Source: Clostridia bacterium
GTDB taxonomy: Bacteria; Bacillota; Clostridia; Christensenellales; Borkfalkiaceae
DNA: 64,000 bases
Assembly (NCBI GenBank): GCA_017621155.1
Contig: JAGATP010000044.1
Location: forward strand, 1 to 64,000
Reading direction: 5' to 3'
Shown here: positions 26,121 to 34,534 of the stretch, piece after piece
Numbering within the stretch: the first letter of the stretch is position 1
Layout: the number at the start of each line of letters is the position of its first letter
Position numbers and translations under genes: made by a program
The notes under the pieces: generated by a model
What the model was told of the DNA's origin: nothing
What the model saw: only the letters and a program-made list of their open reading frames with translations
Database searches by the model: none

Positions 26121-26834
26121 ATGGTAAACGTTGCCGTTGTGGATGACGAAATCGAGAACGTTGAGACGATAGCAAAGTACATCCGCTACTATGAGGAGGA
26201 AAAGGGCGGGAAGGAAGCGTTCCGCATTTTGAAGTATTACGACGGAAAAGACCTCTTAAAGAGGTTTGACAAGCAGATCGATATCATCTTTCTCGATATC
26301 GAGATGCAGTACGTCGACGGAATGTCCGCGGCGCGGAAAATCCGCAAGGTCAACTCCGACGTGGTGATTATCTTTGTCACCAAGCTCGCGCAGATGGCGA
26401 TCAAGGGCTACGAGGTCGAAGCGCTCGACTTTATCGTCAAGCCCGTGGAATACTACGCCTTCGAGCTCAGATTCATCAAGGCGCTCAATTACCTCAAAAA
26501 GCACGAAAAGAAGAGAATTGCGATTTATCCGATCGGCGAGGGCGTCCGATACGTCCTCTCCTCCGACCTCTATTACATCGACGTGCAGGGCAGGCACGTG
26601 ACCTATCACACGAAGGAGGGGAACTTCACGGAGAACGGGCATTTAAACGAAGTGGAGCAAAATTTGTCCGATTCCTTCCGCTATTGCAACCGTTGGTGCA
26701 TCGTCAACCTCTCTTTCGTCACAGCGGTCGGGGACGGAACGCTGACGGTCGCGGGGGAGGAAATTTCGTTGAGCCGCGGCAGGAGAGATGAGATTTTGTC
26801 GGCGTTGCTCTCTACGACGAGAGGAGAACGGTAA
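26121..26834 (+). CDS. LytTR-family response regulator (pair B)
   Basis: A 237-residue regulator. Receiver: NVAVVDDEIENVE, phospho-acceptor Asp in DIIFLDIEMQYVDGMSAARKI, Lys in FIVKPVEYYAFELRF. LytTR domain from about residue 140: LYYIDVQGRHVTYHT and YCNRWCIVNLSFVTAVGDG. It is 19 bp upstream of its kinase. The phased direct repeats just upstream of its promoter make autoregulation plausible. Closest in layout to the regulators at 16228 and 57888. Confidence 0.93.
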   Translation: MVNVAVVDDEIENVETIAKYIRYYEEEKGGKEAFRILKYYDGKDLLKRFDKQIDIIFLDIEMQYVDGMSAARKIRKVNSDVVIIFVTKLAQMAIKGYEVEALDFIVKPVEYYAFELRFIKALNYLKKHEKKRIAIYPIGEGVRYVLSSDLYYIDVQGRHVTYHTKEGNFTENGHLNEVEQNLSDSFRYCNRWCIVNLSFVTAVGDGTLTVAGEEISLSRGRRDEILSALLSTTRGER

Positions 26835-26853
26835 AGGCAAAGGCGGGGGAATT

Positions 26854-28227
26854 ATGTACGAAGGTTTTTTGGCATGGGAAATCAATTATAGCGAAAAGGG
26901 GCTTTGGGGGCTGTTTTTGTACTCCGTGCCCTTTCTGCTCGGTTCGTTCGTGGGGGCGTTTTTGTACGCGAACGGTTTCAAAAAGAGAAGCTTTTTCTAT
27001 TTTCGTTCGTTATTTTGCCTTGGAATCGGGTTGACGGTCGCCTGCCTTATCTGGAATAAAAACTGGATGACGGATTATCCCATTTTGAATGCGCTGATAA
27101 AATATTTCATTTTCTTTTTTCTGGTCTACGGCTCGATCCTCTTTTGCTTTCGGTGTTCGGGAATGGCGGCGCTCTTTTTCTGTGAGAGCGGCGTTGCCTC
27201 GTTCAGCATCGTCAAAATTTTATTCGACCTTGTCGGACTTGCCAACGCCCATTTTGCGTGGCAAATCGAGCCTTACGGCGCTGTTTACAGTTCCCTTTAT
27301 TTCGCGATTGCAGTAATCGTCTATCTGGTCGTTTATCTTTTGTTCGGTCGCAAGATCGAGTTTACGTCCGATTATTTTTATGACCGAAAGAAAATTACCG
27401 TTGCCTCCCTCGCTATTCTGTTGATCTCTACGCTGTTTAACGTCTTGCTCGGTCATATGATTTATCAGGACGCATTGCGGTTGAATGTCATTGCACTGAT
27501 CAAGATTTTGCTTTTAATCTGTTGCCTTTTCGTCATTTTCTTCAACTTCGACATCTTTCAGATCGGGAAGCAAAAGTCCGAATTGGAAGTCATCGAGCAG
27601 CTCAACCGTCAGCAGCTGGAACAGTTTCGCATTTCCAAGGAGACGATTGAAACCGTCAATTTGAAATACCACGATTTGAAGGGACAGATTGCAGAGCTCA
27701 CAAGACTAGCCGGAAAGGAGCCAATCGGCGCTTCTCTTGAGGACGTAAAAGAGCAGCTCAAAAGCTATGAAACGATTGCAAGGACGGGAAACGACACGCT
27801 CGACGTCATCCTGACGGAGAAAGCCGTTTACTGCGAAAAGAATAAAATCGTCCTCAATTATATGGCGGACGGGGAAAAGCTCTTCTTTCTGGAGACGATG
27901 GATCTCGTATCCCTCTTTGGAAATCTGTTGAGCAATGCGATCGAAGCGGTCGAGGAACTTTCCGAGGAAGGCAAGCGGATCATTACTCTTTCCGTCTATG
28001 CGCGGGAAAAACTGCTGTTTATTGAGAGCGAAAACTATACGAATCGGCAGATTTCCTTTCAAAACGGTTTGCCCAAGACGAACAAAGCGGACAAATTTTT
28101 TCACGGATACGGGTTAAAGAGCATTCGCTTGGTTGCAAAGAAATACGGCGGAACGCTCCGGGTCGGCGTAGAAGATAATATCTTCAAAGTGGGCGTAATC
28201 CTGCCCATTCCGGACGAAAAAGGCTGA
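26854..28227 (+). CDS. AgrC-like GHKL sensor histidine kinase (pair B)
   Basis: A 457-residue kinase, the same length as kinase A. About seven membrane helices (roughly 15-240) are followed by a coiled linker and the phospho-acceptor motif NLKYHDLKGQIAEL. ATPase boxes are FGNLLSNAIEAVEEL and HGYGLKSIRLVAKKYGG. The ATG at 26854 follows GGCGGGGG; the longer frame from 26788 overlaps the regulator and would add a non-membrane stretch. Ligand unknown. The operon downstream (lipoprotein, anchored GH3, four-helix protein) is its likely target through the LytTR partner. Confidence 0.9.
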   Translation: MYEGFLAWEINYSEKGLWGLFLYSVPFLLGSFVGAFLYANGFKKRSFFYFRSLFCLGIGLTVACLIWNKNWMTDYPILNALIKYFIFFFLVYGSILFCFRCSGMAALFFCESGVASFSIVKILFDLVGLANAHFAWQIEPYGAVYSSLYFAIAVIVYLVVYLLFGRKIEFTSDYFYDRKKITVASLAILLISTLFNVLLGHMIYQDALRLNVIALIKILLLICCLFVIFFNFDIFQIGKQKSELEVIEQLNRQQLEQFRISKETIETVNLKYHDLKGQIAELTRLAGKEPIGASLEDVKEQLKSYETIARTGNDTLDVILTEKAVYCEKNKIVLNYMADGEKLFFLETMDLVSLFGNLLSNAIEAVEELSEEGKRIITLSVYAREKLLFIESENYTNRQISFQNGLPKTNKADKFFHGYGLKSIRLVAKKYGGTLRVGVEDNIFKVGVILPIPDEKG

Positions 28228-28233
28228 AATCAC

Positions 28234-28308
28234 TCCGTTCATGACGCAAAATCGACGGATCGGAACGCACTTTTCCAAATCGGAATCATCGTTTCAGCCG
28301 TTCAAAGC
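28234..28308 (+). promoter_or_regulatory. Array of helically phased half-sites before the lipoprotein/GH3 operon B
   Basis: Nine-base elements start at 28237 (GTTCATGAC), 28258 (GATCGGAAC), 28279 (ATCGGAATC) and 28300 (GTTCAAAGC). Steps are all 21 bp, about two helical turns each. The first is within a 12-mer identical to the site at 26009. The inner elements match the outer ones only weakly, so their role is less certain. The -35 box follows at 28316. Confidence 0.45.
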
Positions 28309-28315
28309 AATCCTA

Positions 28316-28344
28316 TTGATAATCATTCCAAAGTTTTTTATAAT
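28316..28344 (+). promoter_or_regulatory. Promoter of the lipoprotein/GH3 operon B
   Basis: TTGATA 28316-28321, 17 bp, TATAAT 28339-28344, then a 50-nt leader with an AAGGAGG Shine-Dalgarno before the ATG at 28396. Confidence 0.8.
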
Positions 28345-28395
28345 GGTTGTGCTACCGAAAGGAGCACAATTTTTTTAACCGTAAGGAGGGTTCTT

Positions 28396-28920
28396 ATGAA
28401 AAAATTTCAAAAGCTCGCGCTCGTCGCGGCAATGACGGCAACCGTCTCGTGTGTAGGTATGTTTGCAGGCTGTTCTGCTCCCGCAAAGGAAGAAGTCGGA
28501 ATTTATCACTACAATCTCACTAATTTTTCGAAAATTACGCAAGGTTGGTTGCTCGCGTCATGGGCAGACACAATCACCATCTATTCGGACAATACATTCT
28601 CTCTCAGCTCCGTCTATGATTCCTATTATTCCTCGGACGGCGAAGCGTTTTCTCCCGTTTACTATTCCGCTTGCACGGCATACGGCACCTACGAGATCGT
28701 TAGCGAGGATGCCGATCTCGGTGAAAAGACAATCAAGATCACCGATATAACCAAGTGCGTCGTTGACGGCGAAACCGTCGTATTGAAGGAGGAATTTACG
28801 GATAAAGTCATCGAGGCGACCAAGAAGGTTCTCGATAAAGAAGTTATCCTCACTTTTGATTATAAGATCAGCGATTCGATTTCCGTAAGCGGCGTTGCGA
28901 ATGCACTGAAAGCCGAATAA
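28396..28920 (+). CDS. Small lipoprotein of surface cassette B
   Basis: A 174-residue protein with a signal peptide and lipobox MFAGC (Cys about 26), so it should be lipid-anchored outside. The mature part is beta-rich with aromatic stretches (IYHYNLTNFSKITQGW, YDSYYSSDG, ACTAYGTYEI) and ends in a short acidic tail. I do not recognise a family. It is the first gene of the operon with the anchored GH3. The gene in the same position in cassette C (60059) is also a lipoprotein with a lipocalin-like or sheet-rich look, so a shared role as substrate binder or kinase co-sensor is possible. Confidence 0.75.
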   Translation: MKKFQKLALVAAMTATVSCVGMFAGCSAPAKEEVGIYHYNLTNFSKITQGWLLASWADTITIYSDNTFSLSSVYDSYYSSDGEAFSPVYYSACTAYGTYEIVSEDADLGEKTIKITDITKCVVDGETVVLKEEFTDKVIEATKKVLDKEVILTFDYKISDSISVSGVANALKAE

Positions 28921-28940
28921 GAAAAAGAAAGGGGCGAAAC

Positions 28941-31856
28941 ATGAAAAAGACAAAGAAAAACGTCTGGCGCGGCGTTGCCGCGACGATGGGGCTGCTCACG
29001 ACGATTGCGTTCTGCGGCGCTTCCGTCGCCAATGCGAACGCCGGCGGCATCAACAACTTTTTGGGGATTTCCGGCGCGACGACGCCTTCGGGGGACGGCG
29101 AGACGAGATTTGCAAGCTCTTACGGCGAGCTCTCGGACGAAAACCTCAAAAAGCTGATTGCCGATGAAATGGACTACTGCGCCAAGCAGCTGGAAGAGGG
29201 CTCCGTTCTCCTCATGAACAACGGCGCGCTCCCGCTCTCCTCTTCGGAGAGAAAGGTGACGCTGTTCGGAAGAGCTTCTGCGGACATTCAGTATCGCAAC
29301 TCCAACGGCGGCGGCAGTGCAGACCCCGCAAGGGAAATCAACCTCAAAAAGGCGATGACCGACGCGGGCTTTACCATCAACGAAACGCTCTACAACGCTT
29401 ACGCTTCTTCGGCGACCAAGCGCAATAAGGCGGGCGACGAGACTGCCGATATCGGCGAAGAAAAGCTTTCCTTCTATACGGACGCATTAAAAGCTACCTT
29501 TGCGGACTACTCGGACGCGGCAATCGTCACCCTTTCCCGTTGGGGCGGCGAGGGAACGGATATGTCGAGAAAGGACTCCGAAGGGGTCTCCCAGCTCGCG
29601 CTCCATCCTTCCGAGAAGGATATGCTGAATATGATCAAGCAGTCCGGCAAGTTCAAAAAGACGATCGTCCTCGTCAACAGCGTCTACGCGCTCGAGCTCG
29701 GCGATCTCGAAGAATACGGCGTGGACGCCTGCCTTTGGATCGGCAACCCCGGCTATTACGGGCTTGCGGGCGTGGCAAACGTCTTGACGGGCAAGGCAAA
29801 TCCTTCGGGGAGACTCGTGGATACCTATGCGACCAATTCCCTCTCCTCGGCGGCAATGCAAAACTACGGCGGTGATTACTACATCAACAGCTCCGAGCTT
29901 GCGGCGCACGAAAATAAATACGTCGTGTATGCCGAGGGCATTTACGTCGGCTATAAGTACTACGAGACGCGGTATGAAGACTGCATTCTCGGCAGGGGCA
30001 ATGCAAACGGCTCTGCGGGTATTTACGCCTCCAAGGGCGGTCAATGGAGCTATGCGGACGAAATCGCCTATCCTTTCGGCTACGGACTGTCCTATACGAC
30101 CTTCTCGCAGACCCTCGATAGCTGCGAATACAATGCCTCTTCGGATACCTTCACCGCAAAGGTGACGGTGGAAAACACGGGCGACGTCGCGGGCAAGACT
30201 CCCGTCGAGCTGTACGTTCAGCTTCCCTATACCGAGGGCGGGGTGGAGAAATCCGCCATTCAGCTCGTCGCATACGGAAAGACGGGCGAGCTTGCGGCAG
30301 GCGCTTCCGAGACGGTGGAAATTTCCTTCAACCGCTATCTCATGGCTTCTTACGACACCTCCGCGCATGGCGGCAAGGGCGGCTATATTCTCGATGAAGG
30401 CACTTACTACTTTGCAGTCGGTTCGGACGCGCACGACGCGCTCAACAACGTGCTCAAGGCAAAGGGCGCGAGCGGAATGGTCGATCCCTTCGGCAATCCC
30501 GTTTCGGGCGATCCCGACTGCGTCAAGACTTACGTTCTCTCCGCAAAGGACGACACGAGCTATCAAAAATCCGCCTATACGGGAAACGAGGTAGCCAACC
30601 TCTTCGACTACGCCGACGCGAACTACTATTACGATGCTCCCGTCGTCACGTACCTGACAAGAAGCGATTGGCAGGGCACGTTCCCCAAGACGGTTGTTCT
30701 CACCGCAAACGATAAGATCAAGGCTGCGCTCGAGACGCACAACTACGACATCAAGAAGGGCAAAAAGTCCCTCGAATCTGTGCCTTATGAGAAGCCCGCG
30801 AATCTGACCCTTGCGGACATGTGGGACGTTCCCTTCGAAGACGAGAAGTGGACGACGTTCGTTCAACAGCTCTCCATCGAAGACCTTGCAAAGCTCGTCA
30901 ACGAGAACTATGGGCAATCCTCGATCGACTCCATCAAAAAGCCCGCAACCGTCACTTCGGAAGGAAGCGAAGGCTGCTCGAAGAAGTACCTTTTCGGCGA
31001 CAAGGGAATCGCGACGGGCTATGCCGCCAATACCCTCCTCGCCGCAACGTGGAGCCACGAAATGCAGGAAAAGTACGGCGACTTCTACGGGGAAGACGCG
31101 CTCTACTGCGGCGTGCATACCACCCACGGTCCCGGCGCGGGTACGCACAGATCTCCTTATTCGGGCAGAAATGCAGAGTACTTCTCGGAGGACAGCGTCA
31201 TCTCCTATTACGTCGGAATGGAGACAGTGACCGCCATGGCGAAGAAGGGACTTGCGAACAACTTCAAGCACTTCTTCCTGAACGATCAGGAGAACGGCAG
31301 ACAGGGCATTGCCACCTTCTCGAACGAGCAGGCAATCCGCGAGCAGTATTTGAGAGCTTACGAGGGCGGCGTGACGGGCGAGGGCGGCATCGCAATGATG
31401 ACCTCGTACAACCGCATCGGATGCACTTATATGGCTGCCGATCCCACCGTGCAATTCAAATTGCTGCGCGACGAATGGGGCTACAAGGGCTACACGATGA
31501 CCGACTATATCCAGGCGGGAGAATATTCCTCCACGCCCGATGCGATCATCGGCGGAACGGACATCTTCGGCGGGAACGACAGAGTGACCGAAATCAAGCA
31601 GCTCGTTTTGAGAAACAAAAAGACGAGCGGCGATCTCGTCGAGGCAATGCAGGCGAGCGCGCACAGAATCTTCTGGACGTATACCAAAACTTCCATGATG
31701 AACGGACTTACTTCCAATGCGGTCATGACGGACTTCGTCGCTTGGTGGCAGTATGCGCTCATCGGAATCGAAGCGGGCATTGCGCTTCTGACCGCAGCTG
31801 CGGTGGCAATGTACGTGTATACCGCTTATTTCAGGAAAGAAAAGGAGGTGGCGTAA
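28941..31856 (+). CDS. GH3 glycosidase anchored by both ends, reversed domain order (cassette B)
   Basis: A 971-residue extracellular GH3 enzyme. An N-terminal hydrophobic helix (about 9-32) lacks a lipobox, and a C-terminal membrane helix (about 937-962, ALIGIEAGIALLTAAAVAMYV) is followed by a basic FRKEKEVA tail. Between them the order is alpha/beta sandwich (GSVLLMNNGALPLSSSERKVTLFGR), Fn3-like domain (AYPFGYGLSYTTFSQ), then TIM barrel with GPGAGTHRSPYSGRNAEYFSED, KHFFLNDQENGR and the presumed nucleophile in GYTMTDYIQAG (Asp about 855). The residues after that Asp are atypical. Its stop abuts the next start. Substrate is not predictable; beta-glucoside or beta-xyloside are the usual options. 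Confidence 0.88.
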   Translation: MKKTKKNVWRGVAATMGLLTTIAFCGASVANANAGGINNFLGISGATTPSGDGETRFASSYGELSDENLKKLIADEMDYCAKQLEEGSVLLMNNGALPLSSSERKVTLFGRASADIQYRNSNGGGSADPAREINLKKAMTDAGFTINETLYNAYASSATKRNKAGDETADIGEEKLSFYTDALKATFADYSDAAIVTLSRWGGEGTDMSRKDSEGVSQLALHPSEKDMLNMIKQSGKFKKTIVLVNSVYALELGDLEEYGVDACLWIGNPGYYGLAGVANVLTGKANPSGRLVDTYATNSLSSAAMQNYGGDYYINSSELAAHENKYVVYAEGIYVGYKYYETRYEDCILGRGNANGSAGIYASKGGQWSYADEIAYPFGYGLSYTTFSQTLDSCEYNASSDTFTAKVTVENTGDVAGKTPVELYVQLPYTEGGVEKSAIQLVAYGKTGELAAGASETVEISFNRYLMASYDTSAHGGKGGYILDEGTYYFAVGSDAHDALNNVLKAKGASGMVDPFGNPVSGDPDCVKTYVLSAKDDTSYQKSAYTGNEVANLFDYADANYYYDAPVVTYLTRSDWQGTFPKTVVLTANDKIKAALETHNYDIKKGKKSLESVPYEKPANLTLADMWDVPFEDEKWTTFVQQLSIEDLAKLVNENYGQSSIDSIKKPATVTSEGSEGCSKKYLFGDKGIATGYAANTLLAATWSHEMQEKYGDFYGEDALYCGVHTTHGPGAGTHRSPYSGRNAEYFSEDSVISYYVGMETVTAMAKKGLANNFKHFFLNDQENGRQGIATFSNEQAIREQYLRAYEGGVTGEGGIAMMTSYNRIGCTYMAADPTVQFKLLRDEWGYKGYTMTDYIQAGEYSSTPDAIIGGTDIFGGNDRVTEIKQLVLRNKKTSGDLVEAMQASAHRIFWTYTKTSMMNGLTSNAVMTDFVAWWQYALIGIEAGIALLTAAAVAMYVYTAYFRKEKEVA

Positions 31857-32258
31857 ATGTTAAATCGCGTAAAGACTCGTTCCATCGGATTTTGGCTTGA
31901 GCTTGTCGGCGGGGTGCTCGCCATCGTGACGCTCGTCATGGGTATGACGCAGAACGCGCTCGTGACCAACACCAACTTCGACGTTCCTACTGTCGTCCTG
32001 TTGATCCTCGGCGCAGTGCTCGCCATCGCAGGCTTCTTCGTGGATTTCGACTTCTGGGCACTCCTTCCCGCAGCTTGCTTCTTCGTGGCGCTCGGGCTCG
32101 TCGCAATCGGCGGCGCTCCCGTCATCGCGGATTGGTTCAACAAGGTCGTCTATTCGGGCGGCAACTTGAGCTGCGTCATCGCGTATCTGAGTATGCTCGG
32201 AGCGAGCTCTCTTCTCTCGATCGCGGCTTGCTATCTCCCCGCATCGAAGAAAAATTAA
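31857..32258 (+). CDS. Small four-helix membrane protein (cassette B)
   Basis: A 133-residue protein with four hydrophobic helices, beginning MLNRVKTRSIGFWLELVGG and containing TVVLLILGAVLAIAGFF. Its ATG directly follows the GH3 stop (TAA-ATG) and uses an AGGAGG inside the GH3 tail, so the two are translationally coupled. Similar proteins occupy the same place at 15658 and 63825. That coupling to a hydrolase with a C-terminal membrane helix suggests they associate in the membrane; this is inference. Confidence 0.72.
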   Translation: MLNRVKTRSIGFWLELVGGVLAIVTLVMGMTQNALVTNTNFDVPTVVLLILGAVLAIAGFFVDFDFWALLPAACFFVALGLVAIGGAPVIADWFNKVVYSGGNLSCVIAYLSMLGASSLLSIAACYLPASKKN

Positions 32259-32268
32259 GATTTCCTCA

Positions 32269-32302
32269 TTGGGCGGCGATTGTTGTCGCCGCCCAAGTTT
32301 TT
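32269..32302 (+). terminator. Intrinsic terminator of operon B
   Basis: An 11-bp perfect stem (TTGGGCGGCGA / TCGCCGCCCAA), six-base loop, then GTTTTT, 10 bp after the stop codon. Confidence 0.88.
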
Positions 32303-32348
32303 GCATAAAACAAGAGGATTTGCGCAAGCTTTGATCAGGAGGAATCTT

Positions 32349-32516
32349 ATGCAGAAATACAGACCCGGTGAAGTTGTTCCCATGTCCTGCAATTACAAGG
32401 CGTATGACAAAGACGGCAACGACGGCGGAATGCTCTATCTGGAAGAGGGAAAGAGATTTCCCGCTACGCAGCATTCCGGCAGCTACTATGTTATGGATAT
32501 GAATAATCAAAACTGA
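32349..32516 (+). CDS. Small YjzC-like protein
   Basis: A 55-residue protein, MQKYRPGEVVP then a polar, Gly/Asp-rich middle and LEEGKRFPATQHSGSYYV near the end. The RPGE..P start and the G-x-RFP ending recall the small YjzC-like family of Bacillota, function unknown. The ATG at 32349 follows AGGAGG closely. A terminator follows at 32541-32566 and its own promoter is not evident, so read-through past 32302 may drive it. Confidence 0.65.
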   Translation: MQKYRPGEVVPMSCNYKAYDKDGNDGGMLYLEEGKRFPATQHSGSYYVMDMNNQN

Positions 32517-32540
32517 AGGAAACACGAAAATGAAAAAGGA

Positions 32541-32566
32541 ACAGGGGTGAAAATCCCTGTTTTTTT
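32541..32566 (+). terminator. Intrinsic terminator
   Basis: ACAGGG / CCCTGT with an 8-nt loop and seven T's. A further very GC-rich palindrome (GGCGCGCCGCA / TGCGGCGCGCC, 32610-32634) follows in the same gap and may be a second transcription stop. Confidence 0.82.
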
Positions 32567-32674
32567 GTGATCGAAGCGCGGGAAGACAGACTGCACGATC
32601 GCCCGTTTCGGCGCGCCGCATTTTGCGGCGCGCCCGCTTTTGGACAAACGAAGCGGAAAAATCCTCGGAAGGAC

Positions 32675-32703
32675 TTGCAATTTCTCCCGACGTGTGCTAA
32701 AAT
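32675..32703 (+). promoter_or_regulatory. Promoter of the GNAT-bcp operon
   Basis: TTGCAA 32675-32680, 17 bp, TAAAAT 32698-32703 with TGTGC before it. Confidence 0.75.
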
Positions 32704-32742
32704 GAAAAAGTCCGAGGAAGTCGGACGAAAAAGGAGATTGGG

Positions 32743-33210
32743 ATGATTGCGCTCGAGAGATTGCGGATTGACAGAATAGAGTCGATCATTGCCTTCAATA
32801 AGCTTTGCTTTCCGACCGATTTTTGGAAGGAAACGGATTGGAAGGAGCTGTTGGAGGATGAAAGGGCGGTGTATTATGCTCTGATGGACGGCGATCGGAT
32901 CGTCGGAGATGTCTTTATCTATAATTGGAAGGGCGAAAAGGATTACGTAAAGATCATGAATCTTGCAGTTCATCCCGATTACAGAAGACAGGGCTTGGCG
33001 CACAGACTCTTAAACAGCGTGACGGATGAAATGAGGCAAGCGGGCATGAGGCGCTTCTGCGGAGAGACGAGAGCGTCGAATCGGAACATGCAGAGAGTGT
33101 TTGAGGACTGCGGGTATCGCTTGGACAAAATCGAGGAGAGCTATTACGAAAATCCCTCGGAGAGCGCGTACAAGTACGTCCTTACAATTTCAAAGATAGA
33201 GAGGAGGTAA
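32743..33210 (+). CDS. GNAT-family N-acetyltransferase, RimI-like
   Basis: A 155-residue acetyltransferase using acetyl-CoA. The acetyl-CoA-binding motif A is IMNLAVHPDYRRQGLAHRLL (R/Q-x-x-G-x-G/A type), preceded by the substrate-side strand ALMDGDRIVGDVFIYNW and followed by RASNRNMQRVFEDCGY. The order resembles RimI, which acetylates a ribosomal protein, but many GNATs look alike, so the substrate is left open. Two bases separate its stop from the peroxiredoxin gene. Confidence 0.85.
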   Translation: MIALERLRIDRIESIIAFNKLCFPTDFWKETDWKELLEDERAVYYALMDGDRIVGDVFIYNWKGEKDYVKIMNLAVHPDYRRQGLAHRLLNSVTDEMRQAGMRRFCGETRASNRNMQRVFEDCGYRLDKIEESYYENPSESAYKYVLTISKIERR

Positions 33211-33212
33211 TT

Positions 33213-33698
33213 ATGCTAGAAGAAAAACAGCTTGCGCCCGACTTTGCGCTTTTGGACAAGGACGGAACCCTTCGCAGACTTTCGGATTTCAGAGGGAAAA
33301 AGGTCGTCCTCTATTTTTATCCCAGGGACAACACGCCCGGCTGTACCCGTCAGGCTTGCGCGTTTGGCGCTTCCTATGCGGAGTTTGAGAGAAAGGGCGT
33401 TCTCGTCATCGGAATCAGCAAGGATTCCGTCTCCTCGCACTTCAAATTTGCGGAGAAATACGCCCTTCCCTTTTTGCTCTTGTCCGATCCCGAGCTTTTC
33501 GCCATTCAGGCTTACGGCGTCTGGCAGGAGAAAAAGCTGTACGGCAAAACGTCGTTCGGGGTGGTGCGGACGACCTTTCTGATCGACGAAAACGGCGTGG
33601 TCGAAAGGGTCATGAAGAAGGTCAAGCCGGACACGAACGCAGCGGAAATTCTGGAATATCTGAACCGCTCTGAAAGCAAAGGGCATCAAAGGGCTTAA
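33213..33698 (+). CDS. bcp: Thioredoxin-dependent peroxiredoxin, Bcp type
   Basis: A 161-residue peroxiredoxin reducing hydroperoxides. It has DFALLDKDGTLRRLSDFRGKKVVLYFYPRDNTPGCT, here read in parts, with the peroxidatic Cys in NTPGCTRQAC (about Cys 46) and a second Cys five residues later as in two-cysteine Bcp proteins. The FGVVRTTFLIDENGV strand closes the fold. It belongs to an operon with the upstream GNAT gene and possibly the downstream membrane protein (28 bp away). Confidence 0.92.
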   Translation: MLEEKQLAPDFALLDKDGTLRRLSDFRGKKVVLYFYPRDNTPGCTRQACAFGASYAEFERKGVLVIGISKDSVSSHFKFAEKYALPFLLLSDPELFAIQAYGVWQEKKLYGKTSFGVVRTTFLIDENGVVERVMKKVKPDTNAAEILEYLNRSESKGHQRA

Positions 33699-33726
33699 AA
33701 AGTCGGAAAATACAAAGGAAAACAAA

Positions 33727-34500
33727 ATGACGGAACTCATTGCAAAGCGGGAATTTTCACCTCTTTATATTTGGCTGGATACGGCGTTTTTGTTCGTGCT
33801 GTTCGGGCTTCTCCTGTATCGCAGGAAGTACATGACGCTGATCGTCGGATTTCTGCTCGGCGTTTTATACATGATCGTCGATTACGGCATTTTTCACCTC
33901 GTGTGCCATGCGCGGAGCATTTCGGAAGGGCACAGCCTCTTTTGGGTGCTCCTTTGGATGTCGATGAGCTACGGCTTTACCAATTTTACGTGGATCTGGC
34001 TCTGGATTTCCAAGGACAAGCACCTCTTCGAGTGGTCAACCCTCATTCTCGGCTGGTGGTTTTGCTGTCCGCTCATCACGAAGACGTTTGCACCCGACGT
34101 GCCGAACATCGTCATTCAGCGCACGACGGGCTCCTATCACGGCTATATGGCGATCATTTTGTTCGTCGGCTATCTCGCCCTCTTCGTCTACAACCTTTGG
34201 CAGAAGGAAAAGGAGAAGCGGATTGATATTCCCTGGCTGCTTGCAATCGGCATTTTGGTGCAGTTTGGTTGGGAGGCGGGACTTCTGATCGGCGGAATCC
34301 GCAGCGCGGGCTTCTCGCTCTCCGAAAAGCTGATGCCGCTCATCGTCAACTCCCTGCTCGAGACCAACCTCGGCATGCCCATCATTTATCCCATTTTCCT
34401 CTTCTTTACGAGTCGGTTTACCGAGGACTTGAAGAGGCGAGAGAAGGTTTCCCTGGTCGAACGCATTCGGGAAAACAATCTCGAATCGGTGAAAGGTTAA
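33727..34500 (+). CDS. Polytopic membrane protein, unknown
   Basis: A 257-residue protein with about seven membrane helices, rich in Trp and Tyr (WVLLWMSMSYGFTNFTWIWLW, and GWWFCCPLITKTF). A polar loop FAPDVPNIVIQRTTGSYHGY lies in the middle. I do not recognise the family. It starts 28 bp after bcp with a weak AAGGAAAAC site. It could be a fatty-acid- or isoprenoid-related membrane enzyme, but no catalytic motif supports that. Confidence 0.65.
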   Translation: MTELIAKREFSPLYIWLDTAFLFVLFGLLLYRRKYMTLIVGFLLGVLYMIVDYGIFHLVCHARSISEGHSLFWVLLWMSMSYGFTNFTWIWLWISKDKHLFEWSTLILGWWFCCPLITKTFAPDVPNIVIQRTTGSYHGYMAIILFVGYLALFVYNLWQKEKEKRIDIPWLLAIGILVQFGWEAGLLIGGIRSAGFSLSEKLMPLIVNSLLETNLGMPIIYPIFLFFTSRFTEDLKRREKVSLVERIRENNLESVKG

Positions 34501-34505
34501 AAAAT

Positions 34506-34530
34506 CGTCCCCCGAAGTTTTCGGGGGACG
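34506..34530. terminator. Bidirectional terminator between convergent genes
   Basis: An 11-bp perfect stem CGTCCCCCGAA / TTCGGGGGACG with a three-base loop. Read on the minus strand it is followed by ATTTTTT, so it serves the YitT gene best. Confidence 0.88.
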
Positions 34531-34534
34531 TTCG

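Noticed and set aside
29487..31664. A 725-codon minus-strand open frame opposite the GH3 gene
   Set aside because: Plus strand has clear GH3 motifs throughout; the antisense product is compositionally odd and has no start signal.
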